Assembly (NCBI GenBank): GCA_937859595.1
Contig: CALMAH010000016.1
Location: 248,001-312,000 of the forward strand
From: an uncultured Acidobacteriota bacterium
GTDB taxonomy: Bacteria; Acidobacteriota; Blastocatellia; Pyrinomonadales; Pyrinomonadaceae
DNA: 64,000 bases
Direction of reading: 5' to 3'
Shown in pieces: positions 32,722-41,164 of this stretch; the stretch's first letter is position 1; every line of letters starts with the position of its first letter. A program made the translations under genes and the position numbers. A model generated the notes under the pieces. That model did not search any database. It saw only the letters and a list, made by a program, of their open reading frames with translations, and was not told the DNA's origin.

Positions 32722-33891
32722 ATGAAGCTGAGAAAAAAAGCGACCGGACATTTTGTTAACCGCGCCACCGCCGGTGAAGCATTCAAGGCATTTGTGCCGA
32801 ATCCGCTCCCGCCCGATCCGCCGCTTGATTTGAAGGTTGAACATTTCGACCGGCTTGAGCGAGCTAACAGGGCCCTGGGCAAACTCGATGGCTTATCTAG
32901 ATTCCTGCCCGATGTCTCCCTATTCGTATACTGGTATGTTCGAAAGGAGGCGGTGCTTTCGTCACAGATCGAAGGAACGCAGAGTTCATTGTCCGATCTT
33001 CTGCTTTATGAGCAGTCCGAGGCCCCAGGAGTTCCGGTCGAGGATGTACAGGAAGTCTCTCATTATGTTGCGGCCGTAAGACATGGCATCGACCGGCTTC
33101 GAGAAGGGTTCCCTTTGAGTCTGCGGCTGCTCCGCGAAGTACATGAGGTCCTGCTGAAAACCGGACGCGGGAGCACGAAGCAGCCCGGAGAATTTCGAAG
33201 ATCGCAAAACTGGATCGGGGGAACGCGGCCAGGAAATGCCCGTTTCATCCCGCCTCCGCCCGAAAGCCTGATCGAGTGCCTGGGCGATCTGGAAAAGTTT
33301 CTTCACGATACTCAAGTTCGAACCCCGGCGCTGATCAAGGCCGGCCTTTCACACGTGCAGTTCGAAACGATACACCCTTTCCTTGACGGCAACGGCCGCA
33401 TCGGGCGTCTACTGATAACTTTATTGCTCGTTTCAGAAGGAGCCATTTCGGAACCGACGCTTTACTTAAGCCTATATTTTAAGCGCCACCGGGAGATTTA
33501 CTACGAACTCCTTCAAAAGGTTCGAACCGAAGGGGCCTGGGAGGAATGGCTGCAGTTCTTTCTCGAAGGCGTGGAGTTTACCGCGGACGAAGCGGTAAAA
33601 ACGGCTCTCGGCATACTGAACATATTCGAAGAAGACCGCTCGAAAATTGAGAGCCTGGGACGGTCCTCAGGAAATATATTGAGAGTCCATTCACTGCTTC
33701 AGCGAAAACCCATCATTTCGATCCCTGTTGCGGCCGAGGATCTTCAATTAACCCCTCCCACTGTCCGGAGCGCGATCAGTACTCTTGAGGAAATGGGCAT
33801 GGTCCAAGAAACAACCGGCAAACTGCGGGATCGCCTGTTCGTTTACAAGCGTTATATGGATCTTCTGCAGGAAGACATCGAGGAAAGGTAG
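32722..33891 (+). CDS. Fic protein with class II inhibitory helix, second copy type
   Basis: The 389-residue protein has a Fic domain with HPFLDGNGR at residues 218-226 and the inhibitory motif S80-SQI-E84-G85 N-terminal to it. The N-terminus has the PNPLPPDPPLDL segment common in Fic/DUF4172-like proteins. A winged HTH lies at the C-terminus (SIPVAAEDLQLTPPTVRSAI). It differs clearly from the Fic protein at 30089 and is not a recent duplicate. It is divergent from the sigma54 activator, sharing the 350-bp promoter region with the 10-bp inverted repeat. Confidence 0.92.
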   Translation: MKLRKKATGHFVNRATAGEAFKAFVPNPLPPDPPLDLKVEHFDRLERANRALGKLDGLSRFLPDVSLFVYWYVRKEAVLSSQIEGTQSSLSDLLLYEQSEAPGVPVEDVQEVSHYVAAVRHGIDRLREGFPLSLRLLREVHEVLLKTGRGSTKQPGEFRRSQNWIGGTRPGNARFIPPPPESLIECLGDLEKFLHDTQVRTPALIKAGLSHVQFETIHPFLDGNGRIGRLLITLLLVSEGAISEPTLYLSLYFKRHREIYYELLQKVRTEGAWEEWLQFFLEGVEFTADEAVKTALGILNIFEEDRSKIESLGRSSGNILRVHSLLQRKPIISIPVAAEDLQLTPPTVRSAISTLEEMGMVQETTGKLRDRLFVYKRYMDLLQEDIEER

Positions 33892-33907
33892 CTCCGTCTG
33901 CCTCATC

Positions 33908-36900
33908 TCAACTAAGAGTTAACGTCTTTTCGCATACTTGGAGATACCCGGGATCAGGTTCAATCATCCACCCGGGAAGTTCTATCGGCTCTCCCTTTTC
34001 AAAAGTTTGGAACTCACGCTGTAGTTCAGGCAGAAAACTAATATCGGTGGATTCCGGCGGATATAAGGCAAGGATAGGTTCAAGACAGATCTGGGGAGAG
34101 CATTCGGGTAGAAAGAATCGCTGCTTACCATGCTGAACGATATTCACGAGGCCCATCCCGCGAAGCTCCTGGATCTGCTCAAATGTAGAGGGACAGACCT
34201 CGGTCAGAAGCTGCCCCTGAAACCTCGTTGTCCGAATCCGGATGTCACCTGTCAGATTTACGGTGTTGTTCTCAAAGTCAACAACCCGTAATATCTCGGA
34301 CGCGGTTGTCGGAAGCTCGGATCGCAGTCCGAAGTGACGCCTTATATCGCCGATCCATTCAGATGCGATACTGACGCCGACAAGCCGCGTCCCGTCATCG
34401 GTTGTCGTTCTGACAATGTTCAAGGCGTCATGGCTAAGCGTCTTTAGATACTTCCATATTGGCAGCAAGGCCCCGCTCAGCAGATGAACGGTCCTTTGCT
34501 CGAACGGCGGGATCCTGGCCTCTTCCTCGATCCACCATTTTTCGGCTCTGCCCTTTGGCACAACCCGATACTTCTGGTTCAATTCGCTTTCTCGTACATA
34601 AGACAAGTTCCTTCCTCTCGGTCTTGAGATCGAAAACATTTGATATCTTTCACCCGTTTCGGGATCAGTATGCGAGAGCGTCCGTCGAACAGCAACGAAA
34701 GAGCTATCCCTTCGGTGCTGAAAGAACCGATATTGGTCGCTTGCGGAAAGGTCACGGAACCTGGCCGGTGTCGATGCGACCTTAAGATCCAATTTGTAGT
34801 AAACCGTTTTCGCTCCGGTGAGAGCATCAGCATGCAAGACTTGCGGCGTTTCGGCGATCTCGACCGACGCAGCTTTCAGGTCCTCCATCCCGTCATCCAG
34901 TTTGCCCTTTTGTTTCAGATATTCGAGCGTTTCAAGGAAGGTTTCGTAGAAGTAGTCGAACAACGCATTCTGCCGATCTACTTCAAGTGAAAGGAGCCGG
35001 TTCAGGAATCTTGGGATGTTCGTCTTCTCGCTGTCCGGCACTGCCTCGCCAGCATCGGTCTTTCTGACGAGCCCCATATCTCGCAAGGCTTTTTTCGGAT
35101 CGTCGAGCCCAGCGATCTCGCAGCCCCGCATTATGCTTGTCAAGACAACATTCAGTGCAGAACGGCCTTCTTTGGATTCGAGGTTGTATTTATCGAGATT
35201 GCCTGCCTTCTCCGCCCGTCTGTCACCCTTTGTCAGTGCCCCCATGTTTCCAAGTCGGCGGGCAATCGTCGCCGAGAATCTCTTCTCACCTCCCAGTTCT
35301 GTAAATGCAAGGAGGTAAACGGGCGGCGCTACCTGTCCTGTTCTGTGGGTCCGGCCAAAGTCCTGGATCTGTTTGTCGGCTGACCATTTCAGCTCTGCGG
35401 CAATATGAAGCCTCCGCTGCCGGTTGCCGACGTATTGGCCTGCATGTAGGCTGTCGCCGGTCGAGGCGACCTCGGACATGATCGCTATCCTTTTGTCGCC
35501 ATTCTGGAAAGCGTTTTTCTCGTGAAGGTTGATAAGCTTTGACGGGACTCCCGGAAGCTGCCGTGGACGATATTCAAGTGTTCCGGAAGTTGTTCGGATC
35601 AACCGCTTCTTTCGGCCAGTCATCTCTGCGACATTCTCAACTCCGAAATAGTTGACAAGCTGATCGAGAGGATGCTCGGGAACTTCAAGGACCGAAAGTT
35701 TATCAAGCAGTTCGGTTCGAAGCTGTAGTGCCGCGCGGCTCTCAACCTGATTCCCGTCTTGATCGAGCACCGGAATATACTCCGTTGTCCCGGAATATGG
35801 GTTTGTTTGCTCCTGAAAACAGGCAGTCGGAAAACAGCGGGCAACAAGCCTTGTGAGAGTTTCGCGTGGACTGAAATCGAGGCTGTCGATCGCCTCGTCC
35901 TGATCCGCGGCCCTTTCGATCAGTTTCTTTGTCTGGCTTTCACCAGTTCCGGTGATCGAAACAACTATCGACTCCTTTCTTCCTAGAGCATCCTCTATCT
36001 CGCGGATCAGTGTCGGAACCTTGAATGCAGTAATCAGGTTTCTGAAGCATCGCTGATGCTCCGCCCAGAACTGATTTACGGCCTGGCTTCGTGTCGACTT
36101 GCCCGAATTGGTCAGGTCCAATGCCTGATGGATGTTCCGAAAGACTTCCTGCCAGCCCTGGGCCATGTTGTCATACATCTGCCTTTGTGCCGGAGTAAGC
36201 CAATGGGTCACTTCTCGGAACTCGACCGCAAGACCGGATTCGGGATCGGTTCCCATGCTCAGGTTTCCGCAAAGATACCGGCCCATCGCTTTCAGGTCCC
36301 GGCAGACCATTTCAAGCGCACCGACGCCACCCGATTCGATCTCCTCGGAGAACTGCTCAAACCCCAAAGGAAAGTTCGTCCCCTCGCCCCAAAGGCCAAG
36401 CCTCGACATGTAGGCGAGATGTCTCACCTCACCCGCCGACGTTGCCGATGAATAAATAACTCTGTAATCGGGATATTTCTCGGGTTCCTGTATCTCAAGA
36501 ACTGCCGCTCCGGTCTGTGTTGATTTTCCGCGATCGTCCGCAAATGCGTACTTCGCCTTATGACCCTCGTCAAAAATCACTATTCCATCGCTACCGAGCC
36601 ATCGAATCAGTTGATCGGTACGGCGATTGCCGGACTTAGAGCGAGCGATCAGCGAACGGTACGTACAAAAAACGATACCGTCGCCAAAGGAAATCTCGCC
36701 GTCCGTTGGAAAGTCGTTTATCAGCTTTATGGGCGGGATTAGACCAAGCCTGGCGAACTCGTCGGACACTGCTTCGATCAGATCGGCCTTAACCGAGAAC
36801 CATACCGAACGCCTTCTCCCCTGAAACCAGTTGTCGAGGATTATTCCCGCGAGCGTTGCCGTTTTTCCGGTGCCGGTTCCGTCCCCGATACTGATGCCGG

Positions 36901-37252
36901 CACGTGAACCGTCGGCCAATTTTTGTTCATGAGCCTGTCCGGCGTAGATTATTCTCTCAAGCTGCATAGCGGAGAGCTTTCCGCTCGTACAAAGTTCTTT
37001 TGGAAGATGAGGGCGATAGGAGATCGTCGGAGGCTCCACATTCGCAAGGCCCGGAGTTTCGACAATGACGCCGGGGTGCCGAGCACCGCCGACTAAGTGG
37101 TGCGGGACATATGCCTGCGGCGGAACGGATGTATCTCTAACGCCTTCCTTAACTATCGCTGTTCCAGAGGCAGCCCCTTCGGCACCGAAAGGTTGATTGC
37201 CGATTACGGGCGCAGCTATGCCCGGCGTTGTATTTTCCTGACCTGATAACAT
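33908..37252 (-). CDS. Strawberry-notch-type superfamily 2 helicase
   Basis: In this 1114-residue protein, Walker A GDGTGTGKT is at residues 123-131 and a DEGH box at 228-231 (IVIFDEGHKAKYAF). The second lobe is the SBNO helicase C domain, with FQNGDKRIAIMSEVASTGDS and FGRTHRTGQVAPPVYLLAF, the arginine-rich motif VI. The C-terminal third is beta-rich with repeated Arg-Trp strands and no clear fold. Bacterial strawberry-notch proteins are encoded on phages, plasmids and islands and nearly always beside a DNA methyltransferase, as here. The likely role is replication or anti-restriction of the element. Confidence 0.9.
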   Translation of the reverse strand: MLSGQENTTPGIAAPVIGNQPFGAEGAASGTAIVKEGVRDTSVPPQAYVPHHLVGGARHPGVIVETPGLANVEPPTISYRPHLPKELCTSGKLSAMQLERIIYAGQAHEQKLADGSRAGISIGDGTGTGKTATLAGIILDNWFQGRRRSVWFSVKADLIEAVSDEFARLGLIPPIKLINDFPTDGEISFGDGIVFCTYRSLIARSKSGNRRTDQLIRWLGSDGIVIFDEGHKAKYAFADDRGKSTQTGAAVLEIQEPEKYPDYRVIYSSATSAGEVRHLAYMSRLGLWGEGTNFPLGFEQFSEEIESGGVGALEMVCRDLKAMGRYLCGNLSMGTDPESGLAVEFREVTHWLTPAQRQMYDNMAQGWQEVFRNIHQALDLTNSGKSTRSQAVNQFWAEHQRCFRNLITAFKVPTLIREIEDALGRKESIVVSITGTGESQTKKLIERAADQDEAIDSLDFSPRETLTRLVARCFPTACFQEQTNPYSGTTEYIPVLDQDGNQVESRAALQLRTELLDKLSVLEVPEHPLDQLVNYFGVENVAEMTGRKKRLIRTTSGTLEYRPRQLPGVPSKLINLHEKNAFQNGDKRIAIMSEVASTGDSLHAGQYVGNRQRRLHIAAELKWSADKQIQDFGRTHRTGQVAPPVYLLAFTELGGEKRFSATIARRLGNMGALTKGDRRAEKAGNLDKYNLESKEGRSALNVVLTSIMRGCEIAGLDDPKKALRDMGLVRKTDAGEAVPDSEKTNIPRFLNRLLSLEVDRQNALFDYFYETFLETLEYLKQKGKLDDGMEDLKAASVEIAETPQVLHADALTGAKTVYYKLDLKVASTPARFRDLSASDQYRFFQHRRDSSFVAVRRTLSHTDPETGERYQMFSISRPRGRNLSYVRESELNQKYRVVPKGRAEKWWIEEEARIPPFEQRTVHLLSGALLPIWKYLKTLSHDALNIVRTTTDDGTRLVGVSIASEWIGDIRRHFGLRSELPTTASEILRVVDFENNTVNLTGDIRIRTTRFQGQLLTEVCPSTFEQIQELRGMGLVNIVQHGKQRFFLPECSPQICLEPILALYPPESTDISFLPELQREFQTFEKGEPIELPGWMIEPDPGYLQVCEKTLTLS

Positions 37253-37262
37253 TTTGTTTTTC

Positions 37263-38249
37263 TTAAGAAGAAGGTTTGAACCTTAGGCCCGCCGAGAGAG
37301 CTTTTTCAAATGCGTCCTCAACTGACGAAGCACTGATAATGAAGGAGTTTTCTACCGAAGCCGGTGCGTTGTAGTCCTCCTTGCCAAGCTTGTATCCGAG
37401 GACAAGCGTCACGCCGACAGTCGTGCCGTTGCGGTAATACTCCTTGCCTGGTAGTTCTATTGAGGCGGTCACACGAATATCCGGCGATTGCGATTCCCAG
37501 AATATTTTTCCTGAGCCTGATCGAAGCGAACCGCTTTCGCCGAGAATGACTGCGAACCGCCCGCCTGCGCAAAGACGCCGGAGTGCCGATTCGACATGAC
37601 GGAATCCGAACTTCCTTTGGTTGCGCTCGGTCCTCCCGCCGCTGGATGAAAAGGGCGGATTGGCCAGGATTACATTCGGGATAACATTCTTAGGCAGCAG
37701 ATCGTCAATGAACTCGGCATCATGACCGGTCGGGTCAAGCCCCAGATACGTCGCAAGTCCTCTTCTTCTGCGATCAATCTCGTTGGTTATGACCGTGGCT
37801 CCGGCAGCGTGTGCCCAGACAGCCAAGCTGCCGGTGCCGCATGACGGTTCAATTGCGATGTCATTACTCCTGAGGTTCAATAGATATGCGGCAAGATAGG
37901 CGATGGGCGAAGGCGTGGAGAACTGCTGATAGGTTATCTGCGTGGAACTTCGCCAAGTTTGTGTCGGAAGACGTGCCTGCAGCGGGCGAAGTATTTCCGA
38001 ACATGCGGCTGCAGGGTCGGCTGAATCCAGAAGCGCTATTCCGTACCTGGTACGAATAAGTTGATTGAGTGCAGTTTCCGCCAACTCGTGACAAAGATGC
38101 GGATCAGTCGATAGGCTTTCGATTCCATACGCACCGATCAGTATAAGAAGTCCCCGATTTGTGATCTGTCTTTTGTCTTCATCGATGATCGCGGCAATCT
38201 CTTCGACAACGGTCTTAAGATAGTGCTTTGGTTCATTAGCCTGGCCCAT
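37263..38249 (-). CDS. N6-adenine-type DNA methyltransferase
   Basis: The 328-residue protein has SAM motif I as IAIEPSCGTGSLAVWAHAAG, QFSTPSPIAYLAAYLL as the N-terminal signature of the N6_MTase family, and catalytic motif IV as NPPFSSSGGR. The N-terminal 105 residues form a helical extension and no target-recognition domain is obvious, so specificity may come from the helicase partner. The gene starts inside the end of the primase gene by 14 nt. No matching restriction endonuclease is seen, so self-modification or replication marking is likelier than classic restriction. Confidence 0.88.
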   Translation of the reverse strand: MGQANEPKHYLKTVVEEIAAIIDEDKRQITNRGLLILIGAYGIESLSTDPHLCHELAETALNQLIRTRYGIALLDSADPAAACSEILRPLQARLPTQTWRSSTQITYQQFSTPSPIAYLAAYLLNLRSNDIAIEPSCGTGSLAVWAHAAGATVITNEIDRRRRGLATYLGLDPTGHDAEFIDDLLPKNVIPNVILANPPFSSSGGRTERNQRKFGFRHVESALRRLCAGGRFAVILGESGSLRSGSGKIFWESQSPDIRVTASIELPGKEYYRNGTTVGVTLVLGYKLGKEDYNAPASVENSFIISASSVEDAFEKALSAGLRFKPSS

Positions 38250-39402
38250 GACGCCAATTGCCTGCCGCTTCTTTCCTGCCTATCGAGGACAATTGTTGAT
38301 TCGCATGTTCCAGACACTCGGGGCGAAGACACTTAAGCCATTCGGCAACTGTAAGGTGCTTTAGTCGAACGCCGGCTAAAAGCGCATCATCTATGCCCTT
38401 AAGAGACCCGTCCCAGGTTATGATTCGGACCTCTTCGTTATAAGCAAAGGAATTCTGATCCGAATGTCGGAGTCGTATTAGGGCAGCCATTGCTCGTGCG
38501 ACGTGCGGATTTGTAAAACTGTCATTGTCGAATGCGATATCGAGTTGCCTTCGCCTGGCGGTCTCGACGATCTCCCTATGAGACGTTGCAACGCCGCCGT
38601 TCCCAACGACATATCTTTCAGTCAGGAACTTTTGCACCGTAGCTGCTTTCAATGCACCTTCGGTGACGAGAACCGGTTTGCCTGAATAAGAATCGGGGTT
38701 AGCATGATGCAAAGGCGAGCCGGGACCGCAGCCCATAGGTTCCCGCGCAGAGGATAGCCATAAATAATTCCCCGATCTGTTTTCCACATATCGCATGAAC
38801 CTGATCTGGCAAGCCTGGATCAAACCATCCCGTCCGACAAACGGGATGAGCATTAGATCGTCATTCGAATCGAATCTGCTCCAAAGACGCCATTCGCCGG
38901 CAGCATCCTTCCAGAAGCCGGGTATTCCTGCGAACGATGCGGTCTCCCTGCCAAAATCTTTCGTGACCTCTTTGACCAGCCTCTCGACCAACGCGGTCCT
39001 TCCAACTACTGTCTTGGAAAGGCTTCCGTATTGGGAATAGTCACCAATCCCTCGTTCGCGTAAACCGCCACGCCCATTCACGATCTCGTAATTATGAGTC
39101 GCAGGCGAAAGTTCAATTAGCTTACGGTAAATCCGGTCCCTTAAGATGGCAGACGCAAGGATGATTCTTGAAACGGTGGATTTCTTCTGATTGGGAGAAC
39201 GATAAAAAGGTCGATTAAAACTGACGTCGGAATTCAGATTATAATAGACGCCCCATCCATCCCGGCTGATCCGATCTGCGTTCAGGGTTGAGCGTGCACA
39301 GAATGAGATCGTTTCCGTCGCCGTCGTGCTGCACCAGTCGGGCTTTCCGCAAATGCCGCACGGGCGTTTTCTTGAGACCCTCTTGTATCCGATACCTATC
39401 AT
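38236..39402 (-). CDS. DUF3854-type Toprim primase-like protein
   Basis: The protein has 388 residues from ATG 39402, preceded by AAAGG; a longer start is possible but lacks a site. An N-terminal zinc-ribbon-like CGICGKPDWCS recalls CHC2-type primase zinc domains. The Toprim-like core is seen as PVLVTEGALKAATVQKFLTE, the GNGGVA turn, LDIAFDNDSFTNPHVARAMA and WDGSLKGIDDALLAG. This order (EG...K, then DxD, then KGIDD) is the DUF3854 pattern. It is probably the replication primase of an integrated plasmid-like element. Confidence 0.85.
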   Translation of the reverse strand: MIGIGYKRVSRKRPCGICGKPDWCSTTATETISFCARSTLNADRISRDGWGVYYNLNSDVSFNRPFYRSPNQKKSTVSRIILASAILRDRIYRKLIELSPATHNYEIVNGRGGLRERGIGDYSQYGSLSKTVVGRTALVERLVKEVTKDFGRETASFAGIPGFWKDAAGEWRLWSRFDSNDDLMLIPFVGRDGLIQACQIRFMRYVENRSGNYLWLSSAREPMGCGPGSPLHHANPDSYSGKPVLVTEGALKAATVQKFLTERYVVGNGGVATSHREIVETARRRQLDIAFDNDSFTNPHVARAMAALIRLRHSDQNSFAYNEEVRIITWDGSLKGIDDALLAGVRLKHLTVAEWLKCLRPECLEHANQQLSSIGRKEAAGNWRHGPG

Positions 39403-39497
39403 TCCTGACCTTTTTCGTATCCCTATGAACTGTCTGCAGCTTGTTTTTACAGGTTCGCGGATGGCTTCACAGCGACGCTGATGCAAAGTCAAAGGAC

Positions 39498-39971
39498 CTA
39501 TGCGGAGGATACTGGAGAGCAAGAAATAGAGCGATCGCTATCCATTTCCCAACGTCGAAGGAAGGTTGAAGGGTCGTATGAGGTGAAAACCTGATTCGAA
39601 AATCCACTACTTTCGGCTCCGAGGGCCGTCCCGAAGGGGAGATGTACTTGTTCATAGCTTGCATCGCCCTGCTGGTTTGTAACAAGCCGCGTTCCCAATC
39701 GGTCGGGATGATTGAACTCAACGTATTCGCCACCCGTTCCATTCGGTGTGATGGTCGCAAGATGCGAACTGCCGAGATACGTGTAAGTCTTTGTCCAGGT
39801 GGGGGTATGCTCCGTGAACTCGGTATATTCGGCAAGCGTGGTACCACCGGTCGAGGCGTAGATCGTCCACTGGTTCGAGGCATAGTCGAGTGCCATCAGC
39901 CGGGCATTTGTCGAGCCGCATTTAAAGCGCTGAACATTACCATGATCACTTTCGTCCTTCATCTTGGCCAC
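39498..39971 (-). pseudogene. Truncated RHS-repeat fragment at the element boundary
   Basis: Between about 39932 and 39600 the minus strand encodes GSTNARLMALDYASNQWTIY and FNHPDRLGTRLVTNQQGD, nearly the same as residues of the large RHS protein (its copies are near 42,540-42,250 on the minus strand). After FTSYD the frame leaves the RHS consensus (expected GLDYAxNRxY) and runs to a stop. It has no toxin domain, no signal and no start site. It is a 3' remnant of an RHS duplication or of a previous toxin cassette. Confidence 0.8.
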
Positions 39972-39983
39972 AAAGACTCTCGA

Positions 39984-41162
39984 TCATTTTCGTTCAACTG
40001 ACCAGATCGACATATTTCCGTCTTTTTCTTTCACTAAGAGCTTGCCGTCGGAAAGAAATTCGCCGCGGATTCCATCAATTTTTTCGCCGCTTCTAACATC
40101 GAAGATGTCTCCGCTCTCAACGCTCAACAATGATACCTCAGGAGAACTGAACGAGGGAAGGTAGCTTCTAAGTCTCTGCTTCCAGAGCATCTCCCCGGTC
40201 GAGGCCTCCCAAATGCTTATCTCTCCCTTACGATCGCCGGCGGCGACGTATCGATTGTCCCTGCTGAATGAAGCCCTGCCGTGTACCCTGTCATTGATGC
40301 GGAGAGTTTGTTTTAGATCACCTCTTTGAACATCCCAAATTTTTACTGTTCCGTCAGCCGCTTGTGAGAGCAACAAAGACCCGTCATGACTAAAGTTGAC
40401 ACGGTATATCCCACCCTGGCTTGCCTCATAGTCGAGAGATCCGTCGACCAATCTTCGGATCATTGTTCCAGTTTCCACATTCCAGAGATAAATCCGGTAT
40501 GAATACTGAACCGCCAGAATCCGGCTATCGGGACTGAAGGCCCCGTTTGCAGGGCGAAGAGCTTCCTTGTCGAAGAGCGGATCGTACCCGCTACCAAAGA
40601 CCGGCAGCCGCTCAGGCTGAAGGTCGGCGATCTCTTTTCCAAGCTCAATATCCCAAAGAACAACTTTCTCTCGCTTGCGAAGTAATCGGGAATCGTCATG
40701 TGCGAAGAAAAGATATTTTCCGTCTGAACTGATCGCCAGACCATATAGATTAAGGTCCTTAGCAACTTCCAAGAACTTCAATGTACGGCAAGTCGAGGTC
40801 TCCCAGATATAGATTCTCTTGTTTCTGTATCCGGCCAAGAATTTGCCGTTCTTGCTTAGCGCGATGTGGTTATAGGTCCTGTTCGCTTCGCCAGGACAGA
40901 GCTTACTTTGCCCGGTTCGAGTGTTCCAGAGCTTGACGCCTCCGTTTGCTGCGCCGACCACAAAATCCCCCGCGCTAGCCGTTCGTATGCCTGGGCCGTA
41001 TCTTTTCTCCCTTTCATTTAGTTTCAAATCAGCGAGCTTCTGCAAACTAAATGTGCTATCACCAAATCGGAAGCTCCTTTCCACCAACTGCGCGGAAGAC
41101 ACTGTTCCGACGACTAAGACGAAAGTTACCGCGAATACGTTTCTCGAAACATGGAACTTCAT
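39984..41162 (-). CDS. Exported WD40-repeat protein
   Basis: The 392-residue protein has a signal peptide (MKFHVSRNVFAVTFVLVVGT then VSSA). The rest shows about seven WD40-like blades, such as GGVKLWNTRTGQ, RIYIWETST, YRIYLWNVETG, GTVKIWDVQRG and GEISIWEASTG. WD40 propellers act as protein-binding platforms. The ATG lies 2 nt after the RHS toxin stop, and its GGAGG ribosome-binding site is inside the toxin's last codons, so the two are translated together. An immunity, chaperone or receptor role for the RHS protein is inferred from this coupling only. Confidence 0.87.
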   Translation of the reverse strand: MKFHVSRNVFAVTFVLVVGTVSSAQLVERSFRFGDSTFSLQKLADLKLNEREKRYGPGIRTASAGDFVVGAANGGVKLWNTRTGQSKLCPGEANRTYNHIALSKNGKFLAGYRNKRIYIWETSTCRTLKFLEVAKDLNLYGLAISSDGKYLFFAHDDSRLLRKREKVVLWDIELGKEIADLQPERLPVFGSGYDPLFDKEALRPANGAFSPDSRILAVQYSYRIYLWNVETGTMIRRLVDGSLDYEASQGGIYRVNFSHDGSLLLSQAADGTVKIWDVQRGDLKQTLRINDRVHGRASFSRDNRYVAAGDRKGEISIWEASTGEMLWKQRLRSYLPSFSSPEVSLLSVESGDIFDVRSGEKIDGIRGEFLSDGKLLVKEKDGNMSIWSVERK

Positions 41163-41164
41163 CC

